Source: Variovorax sp. PBL-E5
GTDB taxonomy: Bacteria; Pseudomonadota; Gammaproteobacteria; Burkholderiales; Burkholderiaceae_C
NCBI RefSeq assembly: GCF_901827185.1
Contig: NZ_LR594671.1
Span: 372,001-436,000, forward strand
DNA length: 64,000 nucleotides
Reading direction: 5' to 3'
In this document: in pieces, positions 1-14,707 of the stretch
How the letters are laid out: every line of letters begins with the position of its first letter
How positions within the stretch are numbered: position 1 is the stretch's first letter
Made by a program: the position numbers and the translations under genes
The notes under the pieces: generated by a model
What the model saw: the letters and a program-made list of their open reading frames with translations, nothing else
Database searches by the model: none
Told to the model about the DNA's origin: nothing

Positions 1-448
1 CCCAGTAACTCACGCCCGCGCCAACTGTCGACGCATCGCCGCCGCGCGCGCCGAGGATCGCGATCGCCGCGCCCGCGAAGCCCAGCAGCGCCGCGACCAC
101 GTGCATCGGACGCAGCGACAGGCCCGGCAGCAGCAGCGGCGCCAGCACCACCATGAAGAGCGGCCACAGGTAGTTGACGAGGTTGGCCTCCACCGGCGGC
201 GCATGCCGCAGCGCGATGAAAAGCAGGAAGTGGAATCCGAACAGGCCATAGACGCCGAGTGCCAGCGTGCGCGCCGGGATGGCCCATGCCTGGCGGTCGC
301 GCAGCACCGATGGCCAGCTCAGCACGCTGCCGACCAGCAGCGCCAGCCCCGTGAGCAGGAAAGGCGGCACATGCGAGAGCGCGGTGCCGAAGGAGGCGAG
401 CGAGGCCCAGAGGGCGATGGCGACGAGGGCGTTCAGCGTGGGCGACAT
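1..448 (-). CDS. EamA/DMT-family transporter, N-terminal part (cut by window edge)
   Basis: This reading frame starts at an ATG at 448 (MSPTLNALVA...) and stays open to base 1, so about 149 residues are visible and the C-terminal half lies outside the window. It is strongly hydrophobic, with about four to five predicted membrane spans, and carries a segment with EANLVNYLWPLFMVVLAPLL followed by a span ending in AAIAILGARGG. That is the layout of the first EamA domain of drug/metabolite transporters, inner-membrane exporters of amino acids and other metabolites (YddG/YtfF-like). It starts 8 bases after the stop of the upstream permease gene, so it is probably the third gene of a minus-strand operon with the acyl-CoA synthetase and the permease. 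The family call is firm from hydropathy and motif; the substrate cannot be told. Confidence 0.75.
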   Translation of the reverse strand, partial: MSPTLNALVAIALWASLASFGTALSHVPPFLLTGLALLVGSVLSWPSVLRDRQAWAIPARTLALGVYGLFGFHFLLFIALRHAPPVEANLVNYLWPLFMVVLAPLLLPGLSLRPMHVVAALLGFAGAAIAILGARGGDASTVGAGVSYW

Positions 449-456
449 GAATTCAA

Positions 457-1578
457 TCAAAGCCGAAGCAGCAGCGCCGAGGCGGCGCAGACCAGAAGAA
501 AGGGAATGCTGATGCGATGGAATTCGCGCAGCCCGTGCGGCACCTTCGCGAGTCGCAGCGCGATCAGATTGGCCAGCGAGCCCAGCACGCAGCCGAAGCC
601 GCCCACGCTCACGCCGGCGGCCAGCGCCGGCAGGTCGTGCACGTAGCGGTCGAGCAGGATCGCGGCCGGCACGTTGCTGATGAACTGCGAGCTCACGATC
701 GCCGCGAGGTAGGCGCGCCAGCCTTCGGCGATCGGCCATGCCTGCAGCAGCGCCGAGACCGCGGGAAGATCCGCCAGCTGCCGCAGGTCGACGAACATCA
801 GCGCGATGATCGCCAGCAGCGCCCAGTCGATGCCGAGCAGCACGCGCGGCCGAAAGAGCAGGAAGGCGGCGAGCACCACGCCGAGTCCGGCCAACAGCCA
901 GTGCCGATCGAGCGCGACCACGAAGCCGATGAAGAGCGCGCCCGACAGCGCGAGCAGCCGCGGCTGCACCGGCGTCGCATCGGCCGATGGCTTGAGCGCG
1001 ATCGGCGTGCGCGGCACCAGCAGCCAGACGGCGACGAAGAGCCAGAACAGCATCACCGCGACCGTCGGCGCCATCATGGTGATGAAGCCCGCGAAGCTTT
1101 CGCCGGAGCGGTGCCAGAGATAGAGGTTCTGCGGATTGCCGATCGGCGTCAGCGCCGAGCCGGCATTGACGGCCAGCGCTTCGAGCACCACCAGCCGCCC
1201 CAGCGGCAGATGGGCCTGCGCCGCCAGCACGCGCGTGAGCGGCACCAGCAGGAACAGGCTCACGTCGTTGGTGACCAGCGCCGACAGCAGGGCCGCGCTG
1301 GCGGTGAGCATCAGCGCCAGTCCGCGCAGATGGGTCGCGCGCGCGAGCAGCCGCTGCGCGGCCGCCTGCAGCATGCCGCTCTGCTCGACGCCCTGCGTGA
1401 TGGCCAGCAGGCCGGCCAGTGCGCCGAGGGTCTGCCAGTCGATCAGCTTCGGATAGTCGGGCAGTGCACGCGGACGCAGGATCGCGAAGCCGATCGCGAC
1501 CAGCACCAGAACCCACAGCAGCCCGTTGCCGCCGCCGCCGTGCTCGGACGGCTGCGGGGCAGCCTCAGCGCGCGTCAC
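457..1578 (-). CDS. SLC13/ArsB-like anion permease
   Basis: An integral membrane protein of about 373 residues with roughly ten membrane spans. Two related motifs at inverted-repeat positions, TNDVSLFLLVP in the first half and SNVPAAILLDR near the C-terminus, plus GSALTPIGNPQNL, match the substrate/ion-binding loops of the ion-transporter superfamily (CitM, ArsB, NhaD, SLC13), which moves di- or tricarboxylates, arsenite or other anions. I chose the GTG at 1578, which overlaps the end of the upstream acyl-CoA synthetase gene by 14 bases. A longer frame reaches 1725, but its first 49 codons only translate the synthetase gene out of frame. Linkage to an acyl-CoA synthetase suggests uptake of an organic acid that is then activated; this is inference. 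Confidence 0.75.
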   Translation of the reverse strand: MTRAEAAPQPSEHGGGGNGLLWVLVLVAIGFAILRPRALPDYPKLIDWQTLGALAGLLAITQGVEQSGMLQAAAQRLLARATHLRGLALMLTASAALLSALVTNDVSLFLLVPLTRVLAAQAHLPLGRLVVLEALAVNAGSALTPIGNPQNLYLWHRSGESFAGFITMMAPTVAVMLFWLFVAVWLLVPRTPIALKPSADATPVQPRLLALSGALFIGFVVALDRHWLLAGLGVVLAAFLLFRPRVLLGIDWALLAIIALMFVDLRQLADLPAVSALLQAWPIAEGWRAYLAAIVSSQFISNVPAAILLDRYVHDLPALAAGVSVGGFGCVLGSLANLIALRLAKVPHGLREFHRISIPFLLVCAASALLLRL

Positions 1579-3109
1579 GTTCACGCAGTTCGCGCTTGAG
1601 CACCTTGCCGATGGCACTGCGCGGAAGCTCGTCGATGTACTGCAGGCGCGCGAGGCGCTGGGTCTTGCCGACTTGCGCGTGGGTCCATTGCAGCAGCGCC
1701 TCGGCGCTGGTGTCGTCGCCGGCATGCCGCACGACGAAGGCCACCGGCGTCTCGCCCCATTGCACGGAAGGCACGCCGACGACGGCGACGTCGGCCACCG
1801 CCGCGTGCCCGCGCAGCACGGCTTCGAGATCGCTCGGATAGATGTTGAAGCCGCCGCTGATGATCATGTCCTTCTTGCGATCGAAGAGCACGAGGAAGCC
1901 GTCCTCGTCGAAGCGGCCGACGTCGCCGGTGCGAATGAAGCGTTTGCCGTCGGGGTCGAACCACTCGGCCTCGCGCGTGCGCTCCGGCTGGCGGTGGTAG
2001 CCCACCATCATGCCGGCTGAATGGCCCACCACCTCGCCTGCTTCGCCGCGTGCGACCTCGCGGCCTGCATCGTCGATCAGCCGGATGTCGCTGCCCTCGG
2101 CCGGCCGGCCCACGGTGTGCAGCTTGGTCGGGTGCAGGTGCGCCTCGAGGATGCAGGTGCCGCCGCCTTCGGTCATGCCGTAGAACTCGATCAGGCCGCC
2201 GGGCCAGCGCTTCAGCACGTCGGCCTTGAGCGCGGCGTTGAAAGGCGCGCTGGTGCTGAACTTGGCGTGGAAGCTCGACAGGTCGAAGGTGTCGAAATCG
2301 GGATGCGCCATCAGCCGCTGGTACTGCACGGGCACCAGCATCGTGTGGGTCACGCGATGGTGCTGCGCCAGCTTCAGGTAGCCGGCGGCATCGAACTTGG
2401 GCATCAGCACGACGCAGCCGCCATAGGCGATCGTCGGGAAGAAAACGACCAGCGTGGTGTTGGCGTAGAGCGGCGTGGACAGCAGCGTGACCGTGTCCGG
2501 TCCATAGCCGTACTTTGCGCCGCGCCGCACGTGCGCCCAGCGCATGCCGTGGCCCTGCACGATGCCCTTGGGCTCGCCGGTGGTGCCGGAGGAATAGATG
2601 ATGTTGAAGGGCGAGGTGGACTGCAGTGCGACCGCTGCGGGCCGCGCTTCGGCGGGTGCCAGCCAGGCGTCGAAGTCGGCGCCGGCTGCTGATCCGTCGA
2701 GCGCGATGCGGGGGATGGCGCCGTCGCCGGCCGCTGCGATGAGTTCGGCCGCGGCCGCATCGACGAACAGGATGCGCGCCTCGGCGTCGTCGATCATGCG
2801 CGCCAGGCTGGCCGCGGTCGAGCCGGGCGCCAGCGGCGCGACCGCCACGCCGGCCCGCAGCGCGCCGAGGAACAACGCTGCATAGGTCACGCTCGAGGCG
2901 GCGCAGATCGCGATCGCATCACCGGCCTGCAGGCCGTCGCGCTGCAGGCTGGTGGCGATCCGGTCCATCAGCGCGTCGAGCGCGCCCCAACTCAGTTCGC
3001 GTGTCGCATCGACCAGCGCAGGCCGCTCGGGCCGATGCTGCGCCTGGAGCCGGACCAGGTCGGCGATCAGATTGAAGTCGCGGTCCATCGCCGCCAGGAT
3101 CGGGCTCAT
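1565..3109 (-). CDS. Class I adenylate-forming enzyme (acyl-CoA synthetase)
   Basis: A 514-residue AMP-binding enzyme that would activate a carboxylic acid to the acyl-adenylate and then the CoA thioester in the cytoplasm. The P-loop-like motif SSGTTGEPKG is at about residues 170-179, YGMTEGGG is the ATP-binding A5 motif, RTGDVGRFDEDGF is the A7 motif, and the C-terminal GGFNIYPSDLE and GKVLKRELRE carry the hinge and the catalytic lysine. Length and motif order are normal for medium- or long-chain acyl-CoA synthetases. The ATG at 3109 is preferred because GGAAG sits four bases before it; the frame also extends to 3160. The permease gene starts inside its last codons, so the two are likely translationally coupled. 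The acid substrate is not identifiable. Confidence 0.88.
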   Translation of the reverse strand: MSPILAAMDRDFNLIADLVRLQAQHRPERPALVDATRELSWGALDALMDRIATSLQRDGLQAGDAIAICAASSVTYAALFLGALRAGVAVAPLAPGSTAASLARMIDDAEARILFVDAAAAELIAAAGDGAIPRIALDGSAAGADFDAWLAPAEARPAAVALQSTSPFNIIYSSGTTGEPKGIVQGHGMRWAHVRRGAKYGYGPDTVTLLSTPLYANTTLVVFFPTIAYGGCVVLMPKFDAAGYLKLAQHHRVTHTMLVPVQYQRLMAHPDFDTFDLSSFHAKFSTSAPFNAALKADVLKRWPGGLIEFYGMTEGGGTCILEAHLHPTKLHTVGRPAEGSDIRLIDDAGREVARGEAGEVVGHSAGMMVGYHRQPERTREAEWFDPDGKRFIRTGDVGRFDEDGFLVLFDRKKDMIISGGFNIYPSDLEAVLRGHAAVADVAVVGVPSVQWGETPVAFVVRHAGDDTSAEALLQWTHAQVGKTQRLARLQYIDELPRSAIGKVLKRELRERDAR

Positions 3110-3179
3110 GCCGCTTCCAAGAAAATATGCATGGTCCGCAGGATATCTCTCGCATGACAAGAACGGGTATCTCGAAGGC

Positions 3180-4226
3180 TTACTCAGCCATCTGCGGCTC
3201 CGAATTCAGAGCCGCGCCACGTTCTACATGCTCGGCGAAGCGAGGTGCATCGATGTTCGTGCCGCAAACGAGCAGCCCGACCCGCATGCCGTCGAGTTGC
3301 GCCTTCAGCGGCCCGAACAACGCCGCCGTGGCCGCGGCGGCGGCCGGCTCGGCCACGAGCTTCATGTCGCGGAACAGCCAATGCATTGCGCGCGCGAGTT
3401 CGTCGTCCGACACACGCACGATCGCGTCGACATACCGCTGACATAGGCTGAAGCTGTAAGGCAGCGTGTACGGCGCACCCAGGCTGTCGGCGATGGTGGC
3501 GACGCGCTCCAGTGTCTGCGTGTGGCCAGCATGGAAGCTGCGGTACATCGCGTCCGCTCCGAAAGGCTCGACGCCCAGCACGATGCAATCCGGATTGATC
3601 TGCTTCACCGCTGCGGCGATCCCGCCGATCAGGCCACCGCCGCCGACGGGCACCACGACCGCATCCAGCTGCGGCACCTGGCGCATCAGCTCAAGGCCGA
3701 CAGTGGCGGTTCCCTGCGCGATCTGCGGCCCGTCGAAAGGATGGACCATGGTGCGGCCTTCCTCGTCGACCCAGCGCCTCGCGAGCGCAAATGCCTCGTG
3801 CACCGTGTCAGTCAGGTGGACTTCTGCGGCATGGGCTTTGCAGGCGGCAATGCGCACCGGGCTGGCATGGCGCGGCATCGCCAGTCTGGCGTGGGTGCCG
3901 ACGGAATGGGCGGCATATGCCACCGCTATCGCATGGTTGCCTGCGCTCGCGGCCGCCACACCCTGGCGAAGCGCAGGCGCATCGAGCGAGGCCACGCAGT
4001 TCATGGCGCCGCGCAGCTTGAAGCTGCCGGTGTGCTGAAAAAGCTCCAGCTTGAGCCAGACCCGGGTCGAGGGCTTGAGCACCTGCTCGACGATGCCGGA
4101 CTGCCAGCGCCACACGGGTGTTTCGACGATCAGGCCGTCGAGGCGCTTGGCGGTTTGCTGGATCTCGTGCAGCGAGGGCCCGTCAGCGACGCTGGACGTG
4201 CACGCGTCCTTGAACAATGAATTCAT
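3180..4226 (-). CDS. PLP-dependent threonine/serine dehydratase family protein
   Basis: A 348-residue fold-type II pyridoxal-phosphate enzyme. The Schiff-base lysine lies in GSFKLRG (Lys about 70), the phosphate-binding glycine loop is VGGGGLIGG at about residues 194-202, and SAGNHAIAVAYAA is the substrate-binding asparagine loop. These are the hallmarks of the threonine/serine dehydratase and racemase group. There is no C-terminal ACT domain, so it is the short catabolic type (TdcB/EutB-like) rather than the feedback-regulated biosynthetic IlvA. It would deaminate a beta-hydroxy amino acid to a 2-oxo acid and ammonia. It lies 70 bases before the acyl-CoA synthetase gene and 225 bases after lipA, and may have its own promoter in the latter gap, where I see nothing else definite. 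Confidence 0.85.
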   Translation of the reverse strand: MNSLFKDACTSSVADGPSLHEIQQTAKRLDGLIVETPVWRWQSGIVEQVLKPSTRVWLKLELFQHTGSFKLRGAMNCVASLDAPALRQGVAAASAGNHAIAVAYAAHSVGTHARLAMPRHASPVRIAACKAHAAEVHLTDTVHEAFALARRWVDEEGRTMVHPFDGPQIAQGTATVGLELMRQVPQLDAVVVPVGGGGLIGGIAAAVKQINPDCIVLGVEPFGADAMYRSFHAGHTQTLERVATIADSLGAPYTLPYSFSLCQRYVDAIVRVSDDELARAMHWLFRDMKLVAEPAAAAATAALFGPLKAQLDGMRVGLLVCGTNIDAPRFAEHVERGAALNSEPQMAE

Positions 4227-4451
4227 CCAAAAATCTCCATTCGAGTTGAATCGGCGAGCGTTCTCGCCGTGCCTGGTGCGGTCGGATCGCCGAGCACCGG
4301 CCGAGGCCGTAGCTCAACGACCCAGGCAAATTCGAATGGAGAAGTCCCGCACCGCACCGTGCATGCGAGAGACGCGCGCAGCGGCGCATCGCAAGCAGTC
4401 GGGGTGGAGGGGACAGGGGGTCACGCGCAATTTATCGCAGCTGGAACAGGG

Positions 4452-5450
4452 TCAATTGCGCGTCGTGTCAGGTACCCCGGCGGCGTGCGCCTGCTGGTCG
4501 GCGTGGTAGCTCGAACGCACCATCGCGCCGACGGCCGCGTGGCTGAAGCCCATCTTGTAGGCCTCGTCCTCGAACATCTTGAACGTATCGGGATGCACGT
4601 AGCGGCGCACCGGCAAATGGCTGCTGCTGGGCGCGAGGTACTGGCCGATGGTCAGCATGTCGATGCCGTGCGCGCGCATGTCGCGCATCACCTGCAGAAT
4701 CTCGTCGTCGGTCTCGCCGAGGCCGACCATGATGCCGCTCTTGGTCGGCACCTCGGGGTGCAGTGCCTTGAATTTCCTGAGCAGGTTGAGGCTGAACTGG
4801 TAGTCGCTGCCGGGGCGCGCTTCCTTGTAGAGGCGCGGCGCGGTCTCGAGGTTGTGGTTCATCACGTCCGGCGGCGCGGCCTTGAGGATCTCGAGCGCGC
4901 GGTCGTCGCGGCCGCGGAAGTCGGGCACCAGGATCTCGATCTGCGTCTGCGGCGAGAGCTCCCGGATGTTTCGGATGCAGTCGACGAAGTGCTGGCTGCC
5001 GCCGTCGCGCAGGTCGTCGCGGTCGACGCTGGTGATGACGACGTATTTGAGGCGCAGCTTCGCGATGGTCTTCGCGAGGTTGAGCGGCTCGTCCTTGTCG
5101 AGCGGATCGGGCCGGCCGTGGCCGACGTCGCAGAACGGGCAGCGCCGCGTGCACTTGTCGCCCATGATCATGAAGGTGGCGGTGCCGTTGCCGAAGCACT
5201 CGCCGATGTTGGGGCAGGAGGCCTCTTCGCAGACGGTGTGCAGATTGCTCTCGCGCAGGATCTGCTTGATCTCGTAGAAGCGGGTGGTGGGGCTGCCGGC
5301 GCGCACGCGGATCCAGTCGGGCTTCTTGAGCACCTCGCCCTGGACCACCTTGACCGGGATGCGTGACAGCTTGGCCGCGGCTTTCTGCTTGGCCAGGGGG
5401 TTGTAGTTCTCGGCGCTCTGTGCGTCGCGGACAACGTCGAAGGTGCTCAT
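4452..5450 (-). CDS. lipA: Lipoyl synthase
   Basis: A radical-SAM enzyme of 332 residues that inserts two sulfur atoms into octanoyl groups on lipoyl domains of 2-oxoacid dehydrogenases and the glycine cleavage system. The auxiliary cluster motif C-x4-C-x5-C is at Cys74, Cys79 and Cys85; the radical-SAM motif C-x3-C-x2-C is at Cys100, Cys104 and Cys107; and the C-terminal RSSY serine that ligates the auxiliary cluster is present. The ATG at 5450 ([10 protein letters not shown]) is preferred over the upstream frame extension to 5648, which is lipB read out of frame. It lies 17 bases downstream of lipB, so octanoyl transfer and sulfur insertion are co-transcribed. All catalytic residues are present. 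Confidence 0.97.
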   Translation of the reverse strand: MSTFDVVRDAQSAENYNPLAKQKAAAKLSRIPVKVVQGEVLKKPDWIRVRAGSPTTRFYEIKQILRESNLHTVCEEASCPNIGECFGNGTATFMIMGDKCTRRCPFCDVGHGRPDPLDKDEPLNLAKTIAKLRLKYVVITSVDRDDLRDGGSQHFVDCIRNIRELSPQTQIEILVPDFRGRDDRALEILKAAPPDVMNHNLETAPRLYKEARPGSDYQFSLNLLRKFKALHPEVPTKSGIMVGLGETDDEILQVMRDMRAHGIDMLTIGQYLAPSSSHLPVRRYVHPDTFKMFEDEAYKMGFSHAAVGAMVRSSYHADQQAHAAGVPDTTRN

Positions 5451-5467
5451 GACTTCCTTGTCGGGGC

Positions 5468-6148
5468 TCAGGGTGCGAGGTAGACACCGAGCTTGTTGCC
5501 CAGCACCCGCGCCGCTTCGTCCCAGGTTGTTTGAACGCCGATTGTAGAAAGGTCGACGGTTTTCAGGCCCGCGTAGCCGCAGGGGTTGATGCGCGAGAAG
5601 GGTTCCAGGTCCATCGCGACGTTGAGCGCGACGCCGTGGTAGGTGCAATGGCGGCTGACCTTGATGCCGAGCGCGGCGATCTTGCCGAGACCGCGGAACG
5701 GGTCCAAAGCCATCATCGGGCCGGTGAGCGCCGCATGCGAGAACGGATCGTCGAGCCGCACGTAGATGCCCGGCGCGCCCGCGACGCGATGGCCCGTGAC
5801 GCCGAAGTGCGCCAGTGTGCGGATCACGGATTCCTCGATCCGGTAGACGTACTCCTTCACGTAGTAGCCGGCGCGGCGCAGGTCGATCAGCGGATAGGCG
5901 ACCACCTGGCCGGGGCCGTGGTAGGTGACCTGGCCGCCGCGGTCGGTCTGGACCACGGGGATGTCGCCCGGGTTCAGCACATGGCCGGCCTTGCCGGCCA
6001 GGCCCTGCGTGTAGACCGGCGCGTGCTCGCAGATCCAGAGCGCATCGGCGACCTCGGGCGTGCGGGCCTGGGTCATGCGCTGCATGGCCTCGAAGGTCGA
6101 GGCGTAATCGGCGCGGCCGAGCAGCTCGACCTGCAGGCCCGTGCTCAG
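5468..6148 (-). CDS. lipB: Octanoyltransferase (lipoyl(octanoyl) transferase)
   Basis: A protein of about 226 residues that transfers octanoate from octanoyl-ACP to lipoyl domains, the first step of lipoate synthesis. The family signature is clear: [13 protein letters not shown], the catalytic lysine in [12 protein letters not shown] and the catalytic cysteine in INPCGYAGL. No ATG or GTG in frame gives a full-length protein: the best start is a CTG at 6148 overlapping the TGA of the DUF493 gene in a CTGA arrangement; the first in-frame ATG would remove conserved N-terminal sequence. The long upstream frame (to 6526) is the DUF493 gene in another frame. The identity is secure; the exact start is not. 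Confidence 0.95.
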   Translation of the reverse strand: MSTGLQVELLGRADYASTFEAMQRMTQARTPEVADALWICEHAPVYTQGLAGKAGHVLNPGDIPVVQTDRGGQVTYHGPGQVVAYPLIDLRRAGYYVKEYVYRIEESVIRTLAHFGVTGHRVAGAPGIYVRLDDPFSHAALTGPMMALDPFRGLGKIAALGIKVSRHCTYHGVALNVAMDLEPFSRINPCGYAGLKTVDLSTIGVQTTWDEAARVLGNKLGVYLAP

Positions 6149-6450
6149 AGCACCACCTTCACCATCGGATGCGCGGACAGCGCCATGTAGATGGCATCGA
6201 GCTGCTCGCGGCTGGTGGCGGTGACGGTGACGGTCACGCCCAGGTAGTTGCCGGCCTTGCTGTTGCGCAGTTCGATGGTGCTGGCATCGAAGTTGGGATC
6301 GAAGCGTTCGGCGATGGCGGTGATGGCGTGCACGAAGCCGTCGGCCTTGGCGCCCATCACCTTGATCGGGAACTGCGAGGGGTATTCGATCAGCGATTCC
6401 TTGCGCGCGTCCACCGGCGCGCCGGGTTCTGTGTCGGGCGAAATGCTCAT
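6145..6450 (-). CDS. DUF493 (YbeD-like) family protein
   Basis: A 101-residue protein beginning [10 protein letters not shown], with the [13 protein letters not shown] segment and a C-terminal alternation consistent with the small ferredoxin-like fold of the DUF493/YbeD family. The family's role is unsettled, but it is repeatedly found beside lipB, and the same holds here. Its ATG overlaps the stop of the upstream aminotransferase as ATGA (6447-6450), and its own stop overlaps the likely lipB start, so four genes (aminotransferase, DUF493, lipB, lipA) form one tightly coupled minus-strand operon. Confidence 0.88.
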   Translation of the reverse strand: MSISPDTEPGAPVDARKESLIEYPSQFPIKVMGAKADGFVHAITAIAERFDPNFDASTIELRNSKAGNYLGVTVTVTATSREQLDAIYMALSAHPMVKVVL

Positions 6451-7352
6451 GCGGGAACTCCCTTGTCTTGCGTGCTGCGCTGCTTGGCCCGCTGGTAGCC
6501 GGCATACAGTGCCTGGTAGATCGCACCCGGACGGCCGCTGCCGATGGTCTGGCCGTCGAGCGCGACGACCGGCAGCACTTCCTTGCTGGCCGAGGACAGC
6601 AGCAACTCGTCGGCGCCGAATACTTCGTCGCGCGCGATGCGCCGCAGCGAAAACGGGATGCCGGCGTCGGCGCAAAGCCTTTCGATCAGCCCGTAGCGAA
6701 TGCCGGCGAGCACCAGCTCGTCCTTGGGCGGACCGCTGACCGTACCGTCCTTCACGACCCAGACGTTGCTGGACGACGCCTCGCTGAGCCAGTCGCCGCG
6801 GAACATGATGGTTTCGGCCGCTCCGGCCTCCACGCTGATCTGGCGTGCCAGCACGGCGCCGAGCAGACTGGTGCTCTTGATGTGCGCCTTCTGCCAGCGG
6901 AAGTCGTGCGCGGTGACGCAGGCGACGCCCGCGGCGCGCACGGCGTCGGAGATCGGCTTCTGGGGGTTGATCATCGCGAAGACCGTCGGCGTCAGGCCCT
7001 TGGGCATCGCGTGGTCGCGCGGCGCGACGCCGCGTGTGACCTGGAAGTACACGGCCTGCGCGCCGCTGCGCGCAGCCGGCGCACTCGCCTCGATCAGCCG
7101 CATCGCCACCTCGCGCCACTGTGCATGGGTGAGCGGGTTCGCGATGCGCAACTCGGCCAGCGAGCGGTCGAGGCGCGCCATGTGCTCCTCGAAGCCGAAA
7201 GGCTGGCCGCCATAGGCAGGCACGACCTCGTAGACGCCGTCGCCGAAGATGAAGCCGCGGTCGAGCACGCTGACTTTCGCATCGCGCAACGGCGTGTAGT
7301 CGCCGTCGAGGTAGCACAGGGACTCGGGGAGGGCGTCGAGGATCGGATGCAT
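6447..7352 (-). CDS. D-amino-acid aminotransferase (class IV aminotransferase)
   Basis: A 301-residue fold-type IV PLP enzyme. The N-terminus has [20 protein letters not shown], the Arg in [12 protein letters not shown] contacts the substrate carboxylate, the PLP lysine is in HIKSTSLLG, and SEASSSNVW binds the cofactor phosphate. This motif set matches D-alanine aminotransferases rather than the branched-chain enzyme. It would interconvert D-alanine and D-glutamate with their keto acids, feeding peptidoglycan precursors. The ATG at 7352 is used; the TTG two codons upstream is less likely. Position directly upstream of DUF493-lipB-lipA suggests co-transcription. A 4-amino-4-deoxychorismate lyase is the main alternative. 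Confidence 0.85.
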   Translation of the reverse strand: MHPILDALPESLCYLDGDYTPLRDAKVSVLDRGFIFGDGVYEVVPAYGGQPFGFEEHMARLDRSLAELRIANPLTHAQWREVAMRLIEASAPAARSGAQAVYFQVTRGVAPRDHAMPKGLTPTVFAMINPQKPISDAVRAAGVACVTAHDFRWQKAHIKSTSLLGAVLARQISVEAGAAETIMFRGDWLSEASSSNVWVVKDGTVSGPPKDELVLAGIRYGLIERLCADAGIPFSLRRIARDEVFGADELLLSSASKEVLPVVALDGQTIGSGRPGAIYQALYAGYQRAKQRSTQDKGVPA

Positions 7353-7449
7353 GAGCAATTATGGTGGGGGCATGCCGGCGCTTTCCAAGCGCGCCGCCAT
7401 GGCCGCGTCGATGGCCGAGCCTCTTTTCCGAGTCGGGCGCAGGAACATG

Positions 7450-7480
7450 CCGGAGAGCGAGTGTTTTTTATTTATAATCA
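7450..7480 (+). promoter_or_regulatory. Probable promoter of the ATP synthase operon
   Basis: A perfect TATAAT hexamer at 7473-7478 sits in the only AT-rich stretch of the 172-base gap between the aminotransferase gene and atpI, 47 bases before the atpI start. The -35 region (about 7450-7455) is poor, so the promoter may depend on an activator or on the T-rich tract at 7464-7473. Inferred from sequence only. Confidence 0.55.
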
Positions 7481-7524
7481 ATGGCTTTGTCAAAATCTGG
7501 GTCGTCATCCGGGCTTCATTCGAA

Positions 7525-8025
7525 ATGAAAACAATCGCCCGAGATGCCCTGAATGCGAGAGTCCCTGAGGAAGTTCAGGACCCGGACGATGACTTCAAGC
7601 CGCTGACAGCCGATGAGGCTCGGCGGCTGCGCGACAGGAAGCCATCGATCTCGCCTTGGCGCGTGATCGCGGTTCAGGTCGTTGGGGGGCTGCTGGTGGC
7701 ATTGGTCACCTGGGGTCTGACGGGAAGGCAAAATCTGGGGTGGTCCGCCGGATACGGTGCGCTGGCAGTGGTCGTTCCCGCTGCGGTCTTCGCACGGGGG
7801 CTGACTGGACGGTTTTCATCCCTGAATCCGGGCACTGCGATGTTCGGATTCCTTTTGTGGGAAATGGTCAAGATGGCCTTGACGGTGGCAATGCTGATTG
7901 CCGCGCCAAGGCTGATTACGGCGCTGAGCTGGCCGGCGATGCTGATCGGCTTGGTGGTGACAATGAAGGCAGCTTGGGTGGCGGTGATGCTGGCCCCCAG
8001 GCGCCTGAAACTGAGAGACGAGTAA
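7525..8025 (+). CDS. atpI: ATP synthase accessory protein I
   Basis: A 166-residue membrane protein with a charged N-terminus followed by four hydrophobic segments (WRVIAVQVVGGLLVALVTW, the GYGALAVVVPAAVFARG stretch, MFGFLLWEMVKMALTVAM and the LSWPAMLIGLVVTMKAAWV stretch). AtpI acts as an assembly helper for the c-ring and is the usual first gene of proteobacterial atp operons. The ATG at 7525 (MKTIARDALN) is chosen because the frame upstream (from 7351) covers the promoter region. It ends 4 bases before atpB. Confidence 0.88.
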   Translation: MKTIARDALNARVPEEVQDPDDDFKPLTADEARRLRDRKPSISPWRVIAVQVVGGLLVALVTWGLTGRQNLGWSAGYGALAVVVPAAVFARGLTGRFSSLNPGTAMFGFLLWEMVKMALTVAMLIAAPRLITALSWPAMLIGLVVTMKAAWVAVMLAPRRLKLRDE

Positions 8026-8029
8026 ACGG

Positions 8030-9240
<1,211 letters not shown>

Positions 9241-9309
9241 GGCTTTCCCGTCGGACCCGCGTCGTCATTCCCGCGGAACGGCTTAGGTCAATCCCAAAGA
9301 GGGTGAAAA

Positions 9310-9780
9310 GTGAGCATTACCGGTACCCTGATCGTTCAGATGATCGTGTTCCTGATTCTGATCGGGTTCACGATGAAGTTCGTGTGGCCGCCGATCGCCA
9401 AGGCACTGGACGAGCGCGCCCATAAGATCGCCGAAGGGCTGGCAGCCGCCGAGAAGGCGAAGTCCGAACTGTCCGCCGCCAACAAGCGCGTCGAAGTCGA
9501 ACTGGGCCAGGCGCGCAACGAGTCCGCGCAGCGTCTGGCCGATGCCGAACGCCGTGGCCAGGCCATCGTCGAAGAGGCCAAGGCCCGCGCCACCGAAGAA
9601 GGCAACAAGATCGTCGCGGCCGCCCGGGTCGAGGCCGAGCAGCAGGCCGTGAAGGCGCGCGAGGCGCTGCGCGAGCAGGTCGCCGCACTGGCCGTCAAGG
9701 GCGCCGAGCAGATCCTGCGCAAGGAAGTGAATCCGGCCGTCCACGCCGATTTGCTGGCCCGCCTGCAGACCGAACTCTGA
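9310..9780 (+). CDS. atpF: F0F1 ATP synthase subunit b
   Basis: A 156-residue peripheral-stalk subunit: one N-terminal membrane span ([20 protein letters not shown]) followed by a long charged, Ala-rich helix (about residues 30-150) that forms the parallel coiled coil of the stator. The start written is GTG at 9310 (GTG AGC ATT ACC), preceded by a GAGGG-type ribosome-binding site. There is no second b-type gene, so a b2 homodimer is expected. Confidence 0.95.
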   Translation: MSITGTLIVQMIVFLILIGFTMKFVWPPIAKALDERAHKIAEGLAAAEKAKSELSAANKRVEVELGQARNESAQRLADAERRGQAIVEEAKARATEEGNKIVAAARVEAEQQAVKAREALREQVAALAVKGAEQILRKEVNPAVHADLLARLQTEL

Positions 9781-9785
9781 TCGCC

Positions 9786-10319
9786 ATGGCAGAACTCGCC
9801 ACCATTGCGCGTCCCTACGCCGAAGCCTTGTTCAAGGCGTCTTCGTCGGACCTCCAGGGCACGGCTGCCTGGCTCGACCGTGTCGCGGCCATCTCCGGCA
9901 ATCCCGAGCTGCAGCAGTTCGCGGACAACCCGATGGCCACGCCCGAGCAGGTGCTGGGCGTGATCGCCGGTGCCCACGGTTCGGCGCTGCCGCCGGCGGC
10001 GAACAACTTCCTGATGGCCTTGCTGGAAAACGGCCGCTTCGCCGTGCTGCCCGAGATCGCCAAGCAGTTCCGCACGCTGGCGAATGCGCAGAGCGGTTCG
10101 TCCGATGCGGTGGTGTACAGCGCCTTTCCGATCGACGCCGCGGTGCTCGGCTCTGTGTCCTCGGCGCTCGAAAAGCGCTTCGGCCGCAAGCTGCAGCTCA
10201 CGGTGCAGCAGGATCCCTCGCTGATCGGCGGCATTCGCGTGGTGGTCGGCGACGAGGTGCTCGACACCTCCGTCAAGGCGCGCCTCGAACAAATGAAAGT
10301 TGCGCTGGCAGCCGCCTGA
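9786..10319 (+). CDS. atpH: F0F1 ATP synthase subunit delta
   Basis: A 177-residue subunit linking F1 to the peripheral stalk. The N-terminal helical domain begins [14 protein letters not shown] and the C-terminal region has the family pattern [20 protein letters not shown]. It lies 5 bases after atpF and 36 bases before atpA, in the standard order. Confidence 0.95.
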   Translation: MAELATIARPYAEALFKASSSDLQGTAAWLDRVAAISGNPELQQFADNPMATPEQVLGVIAGAHGSALPPAANNFLMALLENGRFAVLPEIAKQFRTLANAQSGSSDAVVYSAFPIDAAVLGSVSSALEKRFGRKLQLTVQQDPSLIGGIRVVVGDEVLDTSVKARLEQMKVALAAA

Positions 10320-10355
10320 GGCCGTCAGCCCTTACCAAGAAAGAAGGAAAGAGTC

Positions 10356-11909
<1,554 letters not shown>

Positions 11910-11933
11910 TCGACGACGACCCAAGGAGTCCCA

Positions 11934-14271
<2,338 letters not shown>

Positions 14272-14283
14272 AAAGGAATCACC

Positions 14284-14703
14284 ATGGCAGGCACCATTCA
14301 TGTGGACGTGGTCAGCGCGGAGGAGTCGATCTTCTCCGGCGAGGCCAAGTTCGTCGCGCTGCCCGGTGAAGCCGGCGAGCTCGGCATCTATCCGCGCCAC
14401 ACGCCGCTGATCACGCGCATCCGCCCCGGCGCCGTGCGCATCGAAACGGCCGACGGCGGCGAGGAATTCGTCTTCGTGGCCGGCGGCATTCTCGAAGTGC
14501 AGCCGCATGCGGTCACCGTGCTGTCCGACACCGCGATCCGCGGCAAGGATCTCGACGACGAGAAGGCCAATGTCGCGAAGGCGGCGGCCGAGGAAGCGTT
14601 GAAGAACGCCAAGACGGACATCGACATCGCGATGGCGCAGTCGGAGCTGGCGGTCATGGCCGCGCAGCTTGCCGCGCTTCGCAAGTACCGGCAAAAGAAG
14701 TAG
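14284..14703 (+). CDS. atpC: F0F1 ATP synthase subunit epsilon
   Basis: A 139-residue subunit with an N-terminal beta-sandwich (residues 1-85; [19 protein letters not shown] is the family motif) and a C-terminal helical hairpin ([21 protein letters not shown] region) that can inhibit ATP hydrolysis. It is the last gene of the operon and is followed first by a copy of the dispersed hairpin repeat (14708) and then by a terminator. Confidence 0.96.
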   Translation: MAGTIHVDVVSAEESIFSGEAKFVALPGEAGELGIYPRHTPLITRIRPGAVRIETADGGEEFVFVAGGILEVQPHAVTVLSDTAIRGKDLDDEKANVAKAAAEEALKNAKTDIDIAMAQSELAVMAAQLAALRKYRQKK

Positions 14704-14707
14704 CTGT

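Noticed and set aside
1579..1725. 49-codon N-terminal extension of the anion permease
   Set aside because: It is the synthetase gene in another frame with no signal-like or membrane character.
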